DNA of 44,586 bases. Origin: Beroe ovata (Eukaryota; Ctenophora; Nuda; Beroida; Beroidae). The notes under the pieces are model-generated. The model searched no databases. It saw nothing but the letters and a program-made list of their open reading frames with translations, and had not been told where the DNA came from. Below, one piece after another: positions 23,090 through 33,877 of the stretch (position 1 is its first letter; each line of letters opens with the position of its first letter). The stretch lies in assembly GCA_946803715.1 (NCBI GenBank), contig CAMPET010000008.1:606719-651304 (forward strand), written 5' to 3'. The position numbers and the translations under genes are program-made.

Positions 23090-23491
23090 ATGAGCCAGGC
23101 TCCAAAACTTTGGTATGTCAAACTCATCAGACAGTTGAAATGCAATCCTAAACCTCTCCAAGCATTAGCAAAAGATCTGGGACTTAGGAAAGAGCATGAT
23201 GGGACAGTTATTCCAAATACACCAACTTTTAACGAACAGTTGTTACAGCTCGGTGATTTGGTTCATGTTCAACCTCTAGTTATCGCGCCCAATGCTTATC
23301 CATTCGCAGATCACCCATTCCTTGCACCTAACGGTGTGTTTTACCCATCTGAGGATAGCTTAATTGACATGCATCAGAAATGTGGCGATACTTCTCAGTT
23401 TATAGACTTCCCTCGATTCACTCATCCGTCAGTTAAGTCCGAAATACTGGGGAAATACAATCGAATATTCGATCAGATGAATAGTGGATGA
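23090..23491 (+). CDS. MRPL30: Mitochondrial ribosomal protein uL30m
   Basis: A single exon of 133 aa. Residues 5-60 match the uL30 fold (LWYVKLIRQLKCNP..., ALAKDLGLRK, VIPNTP, QLLQLGDLVHVQPL), with the mitochondrial-type C-terminal extension after it. It acts in the large subunit of the mitochondrial ribosome. No clear transit peptide is present from this ATG; an upstream exon could supply one. An AATAAA poly(A) signal follows at 23566. Confidence 0.8.
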   Translation: MSQAPKLWYVKLIRQLKCNPKPLQALAKDLGLRKEHDGTVIPNTPTFNEQLLQLGDLVHVQPLVIAPNAYPFADHPFLAPNGVFYPSEDSLIDMHQKCGDTSQFIDFPRFTHPSVKSEILGKYNRIFDQMNSG

Positions 23492-23565
23492 TGAGTGTTT
23501 AAGTTCATACTTTGGATATTTTTATCGTTCGATGTTGTAAATATGTGAATTTGTTAATTAGGTTG

Positions 23566-23571
23566 AATAAA
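23566..23571 (+). terminator. Poly(A) signal of MRPL30
   Basis: AATAAA, 75 nt after the stop codon. Cleavage would be near 23585-23595, leaving only about 90 bp before the RPL7A start. Confidence 0.7.
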
Positions 23572-23686
23572 TTATTAAGTTATATCAACCTCTCTAGTGT
23601 TAATTGTGTTCCCATCGTGTTACTATTGTCTCAGTTTTTCTGTTATTTCAACTCTGATGTAACTAGATTCTTTGTTCTTAGGTAGG

Positions 23687-24391
23687 ATGGGCAAGATAAA
23701 GAAGATAAAAAAGACGGTCGCAGCTCCCTACAATGCTGCAAAGACCAGCAAGAAAGTAGCCAATCCTCTGATCGAGAAGCGACCCAAGAATTTCAGTATC
23801 GGTGGTGACATCCAGCCCAAGAGGGACCTCAGGAGGTTTGTGAAATGGCCCAAGTATGTGCGACTGCAGCGACAGAAGAAAACCCTGTACCAGAGGCTGA
23901 AGGTTCCCCCAAGTGTGAACCAGTTCACCCAGACACTCGACAAGTCCACTGCCACCTCGCTCTTCAAGCTGCTGAAGAAGTACAAGCCCGAGACATCTGC
24001 CGAAAAGAAGGAGCGACTTCAGAGCATGGCTGACAGCGGCAAAACTGAAGCCGGCAAAAAGCCAGTCGTTGTGAAATACGGCTTGAACCACGTGACTGCT
24101 CTTATCGAGAAGAAGAAGGCACAGCTGGTGATAATCGCTCATGATGTTGATCCCATCGAGCTTGTTGTGTGGATGCCTGCTCTGTGTAGGAAGATGAACA
24201 TCCCCTACTGCATCGTGAAGGGAAAAGCACGTCTCGGTCAGGTTGTGCACAAGAAAACTGCGGCAGTCCTCTGCGTGACTGGAGTCAAGGCTGAGGACAA
24301 GAATGCTCTGAACACCTTGGTCGCCTCCGTGAAGACCAACTACAACGACAGATTCGATGAGATCAGAAGAACATGGGGTGGTGGCAAATAG
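23687..24391 (+). CDS. RPL7A: 60S ribosomal protein eL8 (L7a), short C-terminus
   Basis: A single coding exon of 234 aa. Landmarks are [83 protein letters not shown] and [15 protein letters not shown]. It stops one residue after WGGG, whereas other eukaryotes known to me continue with a Lys-rich tail of some 20-27 residues. No donor or alternative frame that restores the tail is visible. An acceptor-like TAG lies at -4 relative to the ATG, with a second one upstream. Confidence 0.97.
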   Translation: MGKIKKIKKTVAAPYNAAKTSKKVANPLIEKRPKNFSIGGDIQPKRDLRRFVKWPKYVRLQRQKKTLYQRLKVPPSVNQFTQTLDKSTATSLFKLLKKYKPETSAEKKERLQSMADSGKTEAGKKPVVVKYGLNHVTALIEKKKAQLVIIAHDVDPIELVVWMPALCRKMNIPYCIVKGKARLGQVVHKKTAAVLCVTGVKAEDKNALNTLVASVKTNYNDRFDEIRRTWGGGK

Positions 24392-24755
24392 ATCTCATTG
24401 ATGTTTTTATCTTACTATCTGTTGTTTTATTGTTTACTTGTATGAGACTCTGACCTTGTGTCACACATCACGACTGGGTTTTCCTCATCACGACTATTGT
24501 GGAGGAATATCACACGATAAAGTTCCCCAAAACACCAAGTTGTGATGTTTTGGTTTTGTTTATCGGATATAGATTGAACCTTCTTCACTCCGGGCCAGTA
24601 TGATGCTGGTCTGGCTTTTGCATGGTCCAACATCCAATGAGGGAAAGTCATTTGTGATGTATAGCTTTGTTCCTCTTTTAGCTAGCGTTTCGGATTTCTT
24701 TGTACCTGCCTGTTTTGTAACTTGTAGTTGCCTAACCATTTTCCTCATGATAGGC

Positions 24756-25115
24756 ATGCCCCCAAAGAAGACGGCAGCAGCCCCCTCTAAGGGTGGCAAG
24801 GACAAGGCCCCCAAAGCAGGGAAAGCTGGAGGAAAAGCCAAGAAGAAGAAGTGGTCGAAGGGAAAATCCAGGGACAAGCTGAACAACGCTCCTCTGTTTG
24901 ACAAAGCCACATACGCTAAGTTGTTCGACGAAGTCCCCAAATACAAGCTCATCACACCATCCATCGTTTCCGAAAGGTTGAAGGTCAGAGGTTCACTCGC
25001 TCGGTTTGGATTGAAGGAGCTCCATGAGAAGGGACAGATCAAGCTTGTAGATAAGCATGGTTCTCAGATTATCTATACCAGAAATTCGACAACAGAAGCT
25101 GGTGCTGAAGAGTAA
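24756..25115 (+). CDS. RPS25: 40S ribosomal protein eS25
   Basis: 119 aa (human 125). The Lys/Ala-rich N-terminus and [16 protein letters not shown] are typical, followed by the winged-helix core ([32 protein letters not shown]). The frame is open further upstream, but the ATG at 24756 gives the family start MPPKK and follows TAG-GC. It is the last gene of the plus-strand cluster. Confidence 0.97.
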   Translation: MPPKKTAAAPSKGGKDKAPKAGKAGGKAKKKKWSKGKSRDKLNNAPLFDKATYAKLFDEVPKYKLITPSIVSERLKVRGSLARFGLKELHEKGQIKLVDKHGSQIIYTRNSTTEAGAEE

Positions 25116-27569
25116 ATTATTTTACATTTTTATGTATGAAAATCGACTTTCATTTGTGTAGCATATACTCGTAATTGGGACACATAGTGCCCGTTAAAAT
25201 TGTAGGTGCACTGCAGGCATGGCACTGTTGAATTGTGCAGCTCAGACTACGCGTGCGATTTCAATGCGTGGTCTACGCCGTGCGCGGCGCGCGTTGGTCG
25301 ACCGTGCCGCGCGCGCCATGCCATGCGCTGCATTGAAATCGCGCAAAATGTTTATCTACAATATCTTCGCGTATTCCGTAAAGTCGACAGTTAAAGAGTT
25401 TGAATTTAACTGTCAGGTTCACTGTCACTTTAACTACGAATATGATATGCTGGTACATTGGATTGAGCTTGTATGATCATGGTGGAAAAGGAGACAGATG
25501 ACAATTCATCGCAACAAAAAGTTGACAACGTTAGCGAATCACGTTGGCCACCCGTCGACCGTAATATCCTCAAATTTCATCAAGACTACTCGAAAAACGG
25601 CTGAGATATCATCATCACGATAACACAGGATGGCCATGAACAAGCAGTAAATACAGTTCAAATAGATACAAGCTTCACCCTGACTACGAACCTAAGCCAG
25701 CCCGGCCTGGATATCCTTTATGAATTTGAAGTTCTAGTAAGTATATGCTTGAGGACAAGCCAGCGAGATCTTAGTTTTACTCGTAAACAGGTTTCTATAA
25801 CGTATCAAACCGTAGCTGGGTACTGGGTAGTAATACCTACAACCTTTGAATGACGCGTCCGTGATATGCGCATCTTGGTCCATAAGTCCTTTCTATAATT
25901 GCAAATATGTCGCAGCCCTCCGGTGGAAATGGAAGATAAGACTGCCCTGAATGAGGTTATGGCCGAAAGTACGAAAACAAAAGTCGTTATCGGGAATTCC
26001 TCATAAGATGTACCTAATTCAATTGATAAATGTCGATATTTCCAACATTCTCGACTACCGTAAATTGTTATTGTCGAATCTTTAAAAAACTTACCTAATT
26101 TAATCAATATGAACAATGTTTAGCGAAATTACATCATTCATAGCGCTATCATCGCAATTCTCGTATGTACCACTACCACTCGGTATGTCCCCGCCATAAC
26201 GGCTAGTAGTACAGCTTAGATCACCCAAATTACTATTATAACATGCAGTTCCGTTGTAGCCTCAATCAGAAGCAAATATTCGTGATGTACAAGCTGTTAA
26301 ATCATATCAATTCCAGCATTTGATATGATACATCTGATATGATACATCGCGTCCAACAAATCCCACAGGAGTCAGCATCATGACAATCCTCATAATTGTG
26401 CGAGACAACTCCGCGAGTGGTGATGCAATATGACACCTCATGATAACACCCTGCTACTATGGCAGCATGACACCATGGTGAGATCAGGGGAAGACTTCCA
26501 TCATGTCCAGTTTCCACCCCGTCTCCCAGTCTAAACCAGCTCTGGTATCTATCAGCATTCTAAACACCCTATAGTCGCCGCGAGTAGTGTTTAACACGGT
26601 ATATAACACAGTATACGACATACATAGATTAGCAGCAGCTGCATTACCACTGTTTAACAAGACGCCAGACTCATTAACTCTCGCAGTCAAGTTACCTAAT
26701 ATTTCTCATTTAGTCGGGCACCTCAACACTGATTAATATATCACCTCGGCTGGGATAGGCCGTGGTGTGGCGACTGCCAATATATCACAACATGTGCATC
26801 ACGCTCAGACATCTGGAACCAGGGATTCATTATAAACTATTTAAGAGGAGGCACACAGGGAACCGGGCTTTTCATTATCGGCTGTGATTGATTCGTCAGT
26901 CGTCACACTCTCACGTAGGAAATGTTACGAGATTTCTCTTCTCCCGTAGTTCACATTTTTCCTTCATAAAAAGATGCAGATTTTCGGAATCACATAGGAA
27001 ATTCGAATCGCTGGATTCAACGTATTATTTCTCAATTATAGAATTTGAGCATTCTAAGTTTAGAATCTGCGCAGAATCCTCATGCACCCCCTTGTAAATC
27101 TTCTCTAGATGGATCATGAACAGGAGACGTAGTTATTCTTAGAAGAGGAGAAAATTTTTGGATCATTATTTATTGATCGCATTTTACGGAATCATCACAT
27201 CTTACCTACCTAAATAATATGCAGACGCGATTAATTATAGACGGGGGTTTTGACTTTCGGGTCCTGGATTTGTTATTCGGAACAAACACACACATATATT
27301 CTTAGTAATCCGAGCAACTTAATCATGTTAAATATCGACTGATAAGGGACCCTCATTCATAGCACCGTTGTCATTTTTCCTTCAGCTTCTCCGTTTTTGG
27401 TCAAACGTCTCGCATCGGAAGTTTTAACGTGATTTTCTCTGAAACAAGATTAAGTTTTCAATAAAACAGCTTTGTTTTGAATAACAATACATTCGTTGGC
27501 TTGAATTGCTTCACTCCGTTTTAACATTCCCAACAAGTTTGAAAACCGTGAATTCTCACTCTAGACAGC
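25116..27569. other. Gap between RPS25 and the DEP-domain gene
   Basis: Near 25250-25346 a CpG-rich inverted repeat has arms reading GATTTCAATGCG and its near complement. At about 25385-25415 there is a short hairpin (GACAGTTAAA and its complement). Between about 25480 and 26710 several short open stretches look like exons of secreted proteins, but no model could be closed. A 13-bp direct repeat (ATGATACATC-type) is near 26325-26350. From 26720 to 27560 I see nothing recognisable beyond the probable 5' region of the DEP gene. Confidence 0.55.
26101..26700 (-). pseudogene. Unassigned Cys-rich coding-like fragments
   Basis: Three minus-strand open stretches have coding-like composition. One (about 26690-26487) includes ANLCMSYTVLYTVLNTTRGD and DTRAGLDWETGWKLD. 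The second (about 26517-26302) has PWCHAAIVAGCYHEV..CGICW with regularly spaced Cys. The third (about 26255-26110) has GYNGTACYNSNLGDLSC. Moving between them needs frame changes for which I found no good intron. It may be a decayed secreted-protein gene, a gene with unusual introns, or chance. No family was recognised. Confidence 0.25.
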
Positions 27570-29984
27570 ATGTTGAACGACACAATGGACATCAAAGACA
27601 TCTACATAGTGGGGGAAAACTTGAGGGAGATGGTGAGCGAGGAAATGACTGTCTTCACTGGACAAAACCTCGTGGACTGGATCATGAAGAACGAGGGTCA
27701 GGTTGGCTCTAGGGAAGAGGGGTTGAAGCTGGGCCGGTACCTGGTCGAGTATAGAATAATCCACCACGTGGAGGACAAGTACCATTTCCTGGACGATTCA
27801 AACAAGTCGTACAGGTACCTACCGGCGAGAAACACCGAGATTCGAACTAAAACTTCGTGTTACAAATACAAGACCGGGTATTCTATACTCATTATTCACG
27901 TACATTGTCACGTACCCAGGTTCTGCACAGACACCGAGGTGTACCCCCGTAAAGCAACGGAAAGACACACATGGGTCCAGGGACTCACTGTTATGCGCTA
28001 CTTCGCACAGGAGGTTGACAGTGCCAAAAAGAGAAGAAAAAGCTGGAAACCGTTCATGAGATGTGGACCGAGCTCTCACAGCTTCAAAGGTAAAACTTGG
28101 AAAGGATCCAAATTCCAATGAATAAGTTTGGGTATTTCTACCAAATACCCTGCATTTGACTTGTTATCTTAAATTACAGATATCTGAAACTTGCTGATAT
28201 TTTAGGAAAACATCTCATGGATTGGCTGGAGAAGAATGCTGACTTTGAGTCACGAGATGAATGCAGGAGGTTCTTCAAATCACTACTCAAGCTCAACTTT
28301 ATCAGATCGAGCCAAAATGACTTAAAATTCTGCGAGGTTATTTCAATACTCATTTTCATTCCAATGGATACATCAATAAGATGAAGATGATATCATTATC
28401 AGTGTTTTAGAGGGATCATTATAGCAGATTAGATAACATTCCAAACTCTCAGAATACGGAATATTGGTTCTATGTGACACGTCTCAAAGAAGACGGCTCC
28501 AAAATGAGACGTCTCTCGCGGACCTTGCTACCAGACAGGAGACAGCTTCATCAAAAAGAGGAGACATCGCCCACTGGCATTACAACGTCTCTCCTCTCTC
28601 TTCTAGCTTCCCACGAAACAGGTACTGATTCTGTTGATCGTGCGTACAGGCTACAGCATGTGAGATCAGAGAATAGCTTGTGTTTAATATTATACAAATC
28701 CCAATTTCGTGATATAATACCATAGCTAACCCACCTCAACTCTCAGTGGGAACGGAGGATAGACGCAACAGACTGTCACTCCGCCGCACATGCAGTGTAC
28801 TCCGCTCTTCTCTCAGCAGATCCAGTTTAGGAGCGAGCTCACACAGTCTTGCCCGGAGCAACTCATCCGGAAGTGAGGGCAGGAGCAGGGTTGTCATGCG
28901 GAGTGGAGATGGGGAGAATTCACGATCCTCCTCACGAGACAGTCTCGATTGTAGTGTCAGTATGAGGTCTGCACGGAATTCTACCTGTGAGATTGAGGCA
29001 TGCAAACTACCGCTTCGAGGACACCAGGTCTCTCTCAAGCAGATCAGAGCACAGCTCGCCATGCAGAGTAAGTGAGAGCCACAACGTTACTACCACTCAT
29101 GTATAATTACACGTGACAGCATTGTGTACATGGTACTGAATACTGATCGTTATACTTTACAGGAAGCAGATGCTCCCAGAGTGAAAGCTCAACCGGATCA
29201 GTTAGCGACCTCATTGAAAGTCCTGACTTCCAGAAAATTCTAAATGATATCGGAAAATCTTCATCTCAGAAAAATAGTGAGTTTCGCGTGCCTATTTCTG
29301 TTTAAAAAGTGACTCAGATTTGGCGAAATGACATCCGAGCTCCTCTATCACAACGATTATCATAACACACATATCTGCAGTTAAACAGTTGGAAGAAGGC
29401 AGACGGACCATACTGTGCCAGCTAGAGGCCAGGAAGTATGGGAAACCATGTCCGATCTCACCGTCCAATTCATGTCCTCAAAACCTCGGATCAATCTTCA
29501 AGAGGGGCGTTTTAACAAGCTCAGGTATGTTATTCGGACACGTTGTGCAGCTTTTGTGTACATTTGTTATCCCTTGTTCCTCGAAATCACGATTTCTAAT
29601 GTTTGAATGTCAGTGATTAAGTGTACCCTAATTTCAGCTCGGTTCGGAAGTATATCCGATCAATCAATATCCTCCTCCTCGTCATCTGAAGATGAAGTAA
29701 CACGTGATCTGTCAATATCACGTGATCTGTCCACGTCACGTGACAGCGTGTGTTCAACTCCCATCGCACTCTCACAGTTCGAGTATCCAGCTCACAGTGG
29801 TATGTGTGAGAGAAATGTGACATGCCCTGACACAAGTTCACTCATCGCACATGAACAAGAGATCATCCCTAAACATATCCCCGATACGGAAACTCTCAAG
29901 AAGTTGGTGTCACGTGCGGTGTGCAGTGTAACAGCCACGACCGCGCGCAGAGCGCGGCTCAAACGCACGTGCACACAGGAATAA
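27570..29984 (+). CDS. Tandem DEP-domain protein with a Ser-rich tail (8 exons)
   Basis: Exons 27570-27814, 27920-28089, 28206-28336, 28453-28621, 28747-29067, 29163-29276, 29381-29524 and 29638-29984 are phase-consistent and give 546 aa. DEP1 (about 10-83) has FTGQNLVDWIMKN, the LGRYLVEYRIIHHV helix and strand, and ends SYRF. DEP2 (about 125-200) has GKHLMDWLEKNADFESRDEC and ends YWFYVTRL. Residues about 210-546 are Ser/Arg-rich, with a run of Ser before EDE. DEP domains bind membranes or signalling partners. The tandem arrangement recalls DEPTOR and PREX proteins, but the C-terminal PDZ of DEPTOR is absent, so orthology is open. AATAAA overlaps the stop codon. Confidence 0.78.
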
Positions 29985-30564
29985 ACTCTCTTGCTGCAAA
30001 TTAATACTTGAGGTCACTCGGACAAGATGCAACTTTTATTTCTTGATTTAGCTCACGGTTTTATCAGGCATTACTGATAGAATGCAACGAATTCAATTCA
30101 TAATTGACGATTCAATTTCAATGAACAATAATTGGAAACTTATTTCCACGATTTCTATGATCTCGTTTTCGAGATGCAATTATTAAAGCGAAAGGAACAG
30201 ATCCTGTTCATAAAGCTAACAGTGTATTTTAACAGGTTTTAACTTCAATACAAACATAACCTGTCTCTTCCTTTGTTCATCATATTTCATCGTAAGTCGC
30301 AAAAGATTACCACGATTTCTTCTCAAAACAAGAAAAAACTGTTTCGAAACTATGACAAATAGAATTATAATGAGATGGTGAAGATAAATACCTGATCAAA
30401 AAATATCTGTTAATACTGAAAAATCAAATGGATATATCTGAGATAATATAAATGAGTAACTTCATGATCAATCTCTGTTCTTTTAAATATTAGGGCGGAT
30501 GATTTTTATCAACAAAAAAGTGTCAGAAATGTTTAAGATTGTCTGGAGTGCTCCCTATACGTAA
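29985..30564. other. Gap between the convergent DEP and membrane-protein genes
   Basis: AT-rich sequence with no open frame of note. It should contain both 3' UTRs. Confidence 0.6.
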
Positions 30565-31817
30565 CTACCGATATCTTATCTGGATGCCACGGTATTTTCC
30601 TCCGACTGTTTTGAACAACTTCCTGAAATACCCAATAACAAACCAAATAGCAAATACACAACAAAGGATAATGAAGGAGAGCAAAGCAATGTCCAATTCG
30701 TTAAGACATCCAGGTTTAAACGGTGTCTGTATCAATCTTCCTGCTTCAGTCACTGCTGCACAACTCTCTTCCAACTGCCCTGTGGTATGAGACAAAAAGT
30801 TACGACTCAGCTCATATTGCTATGCTGCTATGGCTATGACTAAAGACTATACGTGATGGTAACCATGCCATACCCTCAATGAGTGTGGGGTGGGGGTTAT
30901 CATCTGAAACAAACTCCTCTTACCATTTATTTGCTGCTCTAAGGCACCCGACAATCTGAGGAAGTTCATGACCATGATCATGAGATGTAGGACTGCAGTG
31001 CATATCACATACACTTTCTCCGACCCAATGCACGCCTCACTCCGGTAAAAACGTCGTACTATGTCCACACATCCGGCCAACTCCTTCAGTAGCTTGCCAA
31101 CCACGCAGATCAACTTGTACATGGGAAGATGTCCGTCCAAAGTGTACTTCTCCACGTAGAAATACTGCAGTAGTGTCTCAGGTGCATCTTCCATGATTAA
31201 GGTTAGAAGTTTGGCAGTAGAACTCTTGAAAGTACCTGGTCGACCACGGCTGTCTGACCTACCTCGCAAGTTTTTCATGAAAATTGTCAGGGGAATCAGG
31301 AATACTCCAAAGCATGCAAATACAAACCTGAAGATATTGAATAACTGATAGCTTTGTAATATTGGTTTGGAGATAAGCGCATATAATTTCAATGGAATTA
31401 GATGACTCACATAGCATTGAGTACATGTCTGTTGCGATAAAACTTTGGGTCAAGTTCTTTACCATTGTAAACATCAACATACAAATAAGTGTCTGTAAAT
31501 ACATCAAATATCTCCAGTGCTTCACCAGCAATAAAGGATGTTATACCAAACAGTGCTATCAGCCAATCTTTATCATACCAACACCTTTGGCACCCTGGGA
31601 AGCCTTTAAATACTTGACTGTAGTCCTCAAAAAAAACGTTTTTTGTAGATCTACTGAAAGCAATGCTCCAACATGCTATAGTGAGTATAGCTGCCAACAG
31701 AACTGGTACCAAAATGTAGATGTATGACCGATCTCCCTCATCCCAGTAGTCAGTTACATTGCAGAAGTGCACACTCCCTGATTTTGATTGGAAGACAATT
31801 TCATCACCGCGGCACAT
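30565..31817 (-). CDS. Multi-pass membrane protein, possibly XK-related (3 exons)
   Basis: Exons 31411-31817, 30924-31327 and 30565-30779 join in phase and give 341 aa. Hydrophobic segments include YIYILVPVLLAAILTIACW, DWLIALFGITSFIAGEALEI, FVFACFGVFLIPLTIF, VYVICTAVLHLMIMVMNFL and ALLSFIILCCVFAIWFVIGY. MEDAPETLLQYFYVEKY resembles the E-D-A-P-x-x-x-L-Q signature in XK-related scramblase-type proteins, and the length fits. The overall match is from memory and weak, so the family is tentative. Confidence 0.65.
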
Positions 31818-32039
31818 GATGCAACTTTCCTACCTCATGAGAAGTTTAGTGTTGCCCTTCAAGTGGTAATAAGTGGCAAGTTCAAATCTAGATATTGTAG
31901 AATGTAGACAGTGAGACGAAGTAAATTGATACAAACCTACACACTTTTTTTCCCTCAAATCAGTCCAGCAATCACTAATCAGTATGGGATTATGGCTAGG
32001 GAAACTTTTAGTTGACGTTTGATTTTATCGGATCTCTGT

Positions 32040-32240
32040 ATTTCGGGCCCGAACGCCTCCCGCTCATACGCGACATCAGGGCCGGGAACTGTGCAGTAAG
32101 CAAAAGTTGCGCGCCGCGCCCCTTATTTACATTTTACTCCGTGATCTGAAAAAAAGTCGTGAAGCGCGAGTGAAGATCACGGAGACGCACCATGCCAGCG
32201 CGCGCGGAGTATGTGGTGCATTTATTTGCTGGATTCTATT
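32040..32240. repeat. CpG-rich dispersed repeat, copy C
   Basis: It carries GCTCATACGCG, CCCCTTATTTAC, CCGTGATCTGAAAAA, GATCACGGAGACGCACCATG and GCGCGCGGAGTAT in the same order as copy A near 3.0-3.4 kb. Confidence 0.6.
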
Positions 32241-32409
32241 TCTTTAAGGAACAGCGGATCATGTCACTAATGCGATGCCTTGTTCCTCGCGCGCGCAAGA
32301 AATCCAACGCGGCAACGCAGTTGCAGTGGACATGGCCATGGACAATTGCGCGGCGCCGATGCGACGGTAGGGTAAAATCCTACAATTACAAGTTGAAAGA
32401 GCAATAGAT

Positions 32410-32530
32410 CATGATCAAGATGTGCACACGCTGCACGCGCCCCTGTTCCATACTAGACTCAGTGAACTGAAAAGTCGTAGCAGCGCGGCGCGCGGAGTAT
32501 TTGGCCTTTGGGTCACGCAGCGCGGGAACA
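32410..32530. repeat. CpG-rich dispersed repeat, copy D
   Basis: It carries GTGCACACGCTGCACGCGCC, CTCAGTGAACTGAAAAGTCG and GCGCGCGGAGTATTTG. These are shared with copy B (15.1 kb) and with the ends of copies A and C. Confidence 0.6.
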
Positions 32531-32604
32531 GCAATAGAGCATTTACTCGAGTCCGTCGTCGCGTCATGATCATGCATCGCATGACATGATATCGTGATCA
32601 TATC

Positions 32605-32950
32605 ATTGGGCACAAAGCTGTCGACTATATCCACTACTTATAGTTATACTGGGAACAACTGAAATTGCTCAAGCTCATGTCCTTACAAATACAACGACGC
32701 CTTGAGAGACACATTATCAATATCATTCATGCCTGGAAAATCCCGAATGGATATTCCCCAAATTGCAAATGCAATGATCGATCATTTGGGGTAAGTCCAT
32801 TCGGGATTTACCAGACATGAATGATAAATATAATGCATCTCTCACGTGCACGGCGTCGTTGAAAATGAAAGGACATGAGCTTGAGGCTGAGCATTTTCAG
32901 TCCTTCCCAATCCCAGTAGTGGATTAGGATAGTCGACCTTTGCGCCCAAT
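32605..32950. mobile_element. 346-bp foldback (MITE-like) element
   Basis: Almost the whole element is an imperfect inverted repeat. Left-arm words GTCGACTAT, TCAAGCTCATGTCCTT, ACGACGCC, ATTCATGCCTGG and AATCCCGAATGGA return in reverse order on the right as TCCATTCGGGATT, CAGACATGAATGAT, GGCGTCG, AAGGACATGAGCTTGA and ATAGTCGAC. The centre is near CCCCAAATTGC...CATTTGGGG. It has no coding capacity. Confidence 0.8.
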
Positions 32951-32984
32951 CACCAATGATCATGATGCCCTACGAAAACTGACC

Positions 32985-33330
32985 ACACAAAATTGCGAAT
33001 TTTGCGATATGTCAATCAGTACTTATGAAAACCCACGATTAGGTACAAAATGCTGCGTTGCATCCTTTCCAAGAAACTCTGCGTCCTATGCTAAGTCCAT
33101 CTTCGACAACTCCTTCGCTGCTTAAGTGCTAAGGCCCAAGGCTGTGGAAGTGGAACACCCTCCTCCGCAGTGTTACCCGTGCTCCGTCCTTGGAGTCGTT
33201 CGAACCAAAGCTCACGAATCACATAATGAGCACCTATCCAGATCAACCCCCAGTAACAGGGTACACATCTCCCAACTCGAACTCTCTTACTAGTTACTCT
33301 ACTGGACTGGAGCACAGGCGGTATGCAAGC
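32985..33330 (+). mobile_element. Degraded non-LTR retrotransposon 3' coding fragment
   Basis: Across frames, the translation gives YAKSIFDNSFAA, then LLRSVTRAPSLESFEPKL and TNHIMSTYPDQPP. This resembles the RLWN-LP--V-SA-SL-SFK--L--H end seen after reverse transcriptase in CR1/L2/jockey-like elements. Stops and a frame change show it is inactive. The match is short and from memory. Confidence 0.35.
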
Positions 33331-33877
33331 ACAACAGATGGTCTAGCATGGATTTCCAGCAGAAGCGGACATTAGGTTACATTAGGTAGGTTAGGTAACG
33401 AAGATGAACATCAACAAATTTCTTCAGATTTTATTATCTTCTATCAAATTCAAAATTTAGATCACATCATCAATATCGTTTAAAAACTTTCCTCCATTGT
33501 CAAACTTAATTACAAAAACTAAATCGAAAACTCAGTAATTTAATTTTATTGAATTCAATGTCTTGGAATTCAACTTTAACTCGTAGTTTTTGTTAAACTT
33601 AAATAACGCTCGACATGAGCGGTTAGTACCTATCACATTTCAATTCTCTCTAAGTCAATGTGCATTTTATAGGAAGACTAAAAAGCAATCTTAACACCAA
33701 CTTCCACTTCCGAAGGCTCCAATTATGCTCCATATCATTGGAATTGAAAATCACTTACGTCTAGGAAATCACTATTATATCGTTTAGGAACTCTTAGGAA
33801 ATTGATATGTACTTAATGATAATATCCAACTCCAAGTGGAAATGGAATTCATAAAAACGTTGACCCGATGGAAATAT

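Larger units (their letters stand above)
31818..33877. other. Repeat-rich gap before PARD3
   Basis: It holds two CpG-rich repeat copies (about 32040-32240 and 32410-32530), a solo foldback terminus near 32364, a 346-bp foldback element (32605-32950) and a non-LTR retrotransposon scrap (about 32985-33330). A short TTAGGT-type run is near 33373-33397. From 33400 to 33877 it is AT-rich and probably PARD3 3' UTR. Confidence 0.65.

Noticed and set aside
33373-33397. TTAGGT-type run as a telomere-like repeat
   Set aside because: It is only a few irregular units beside retrotransposon debris, too short and degenerate for an interstitial telomere.
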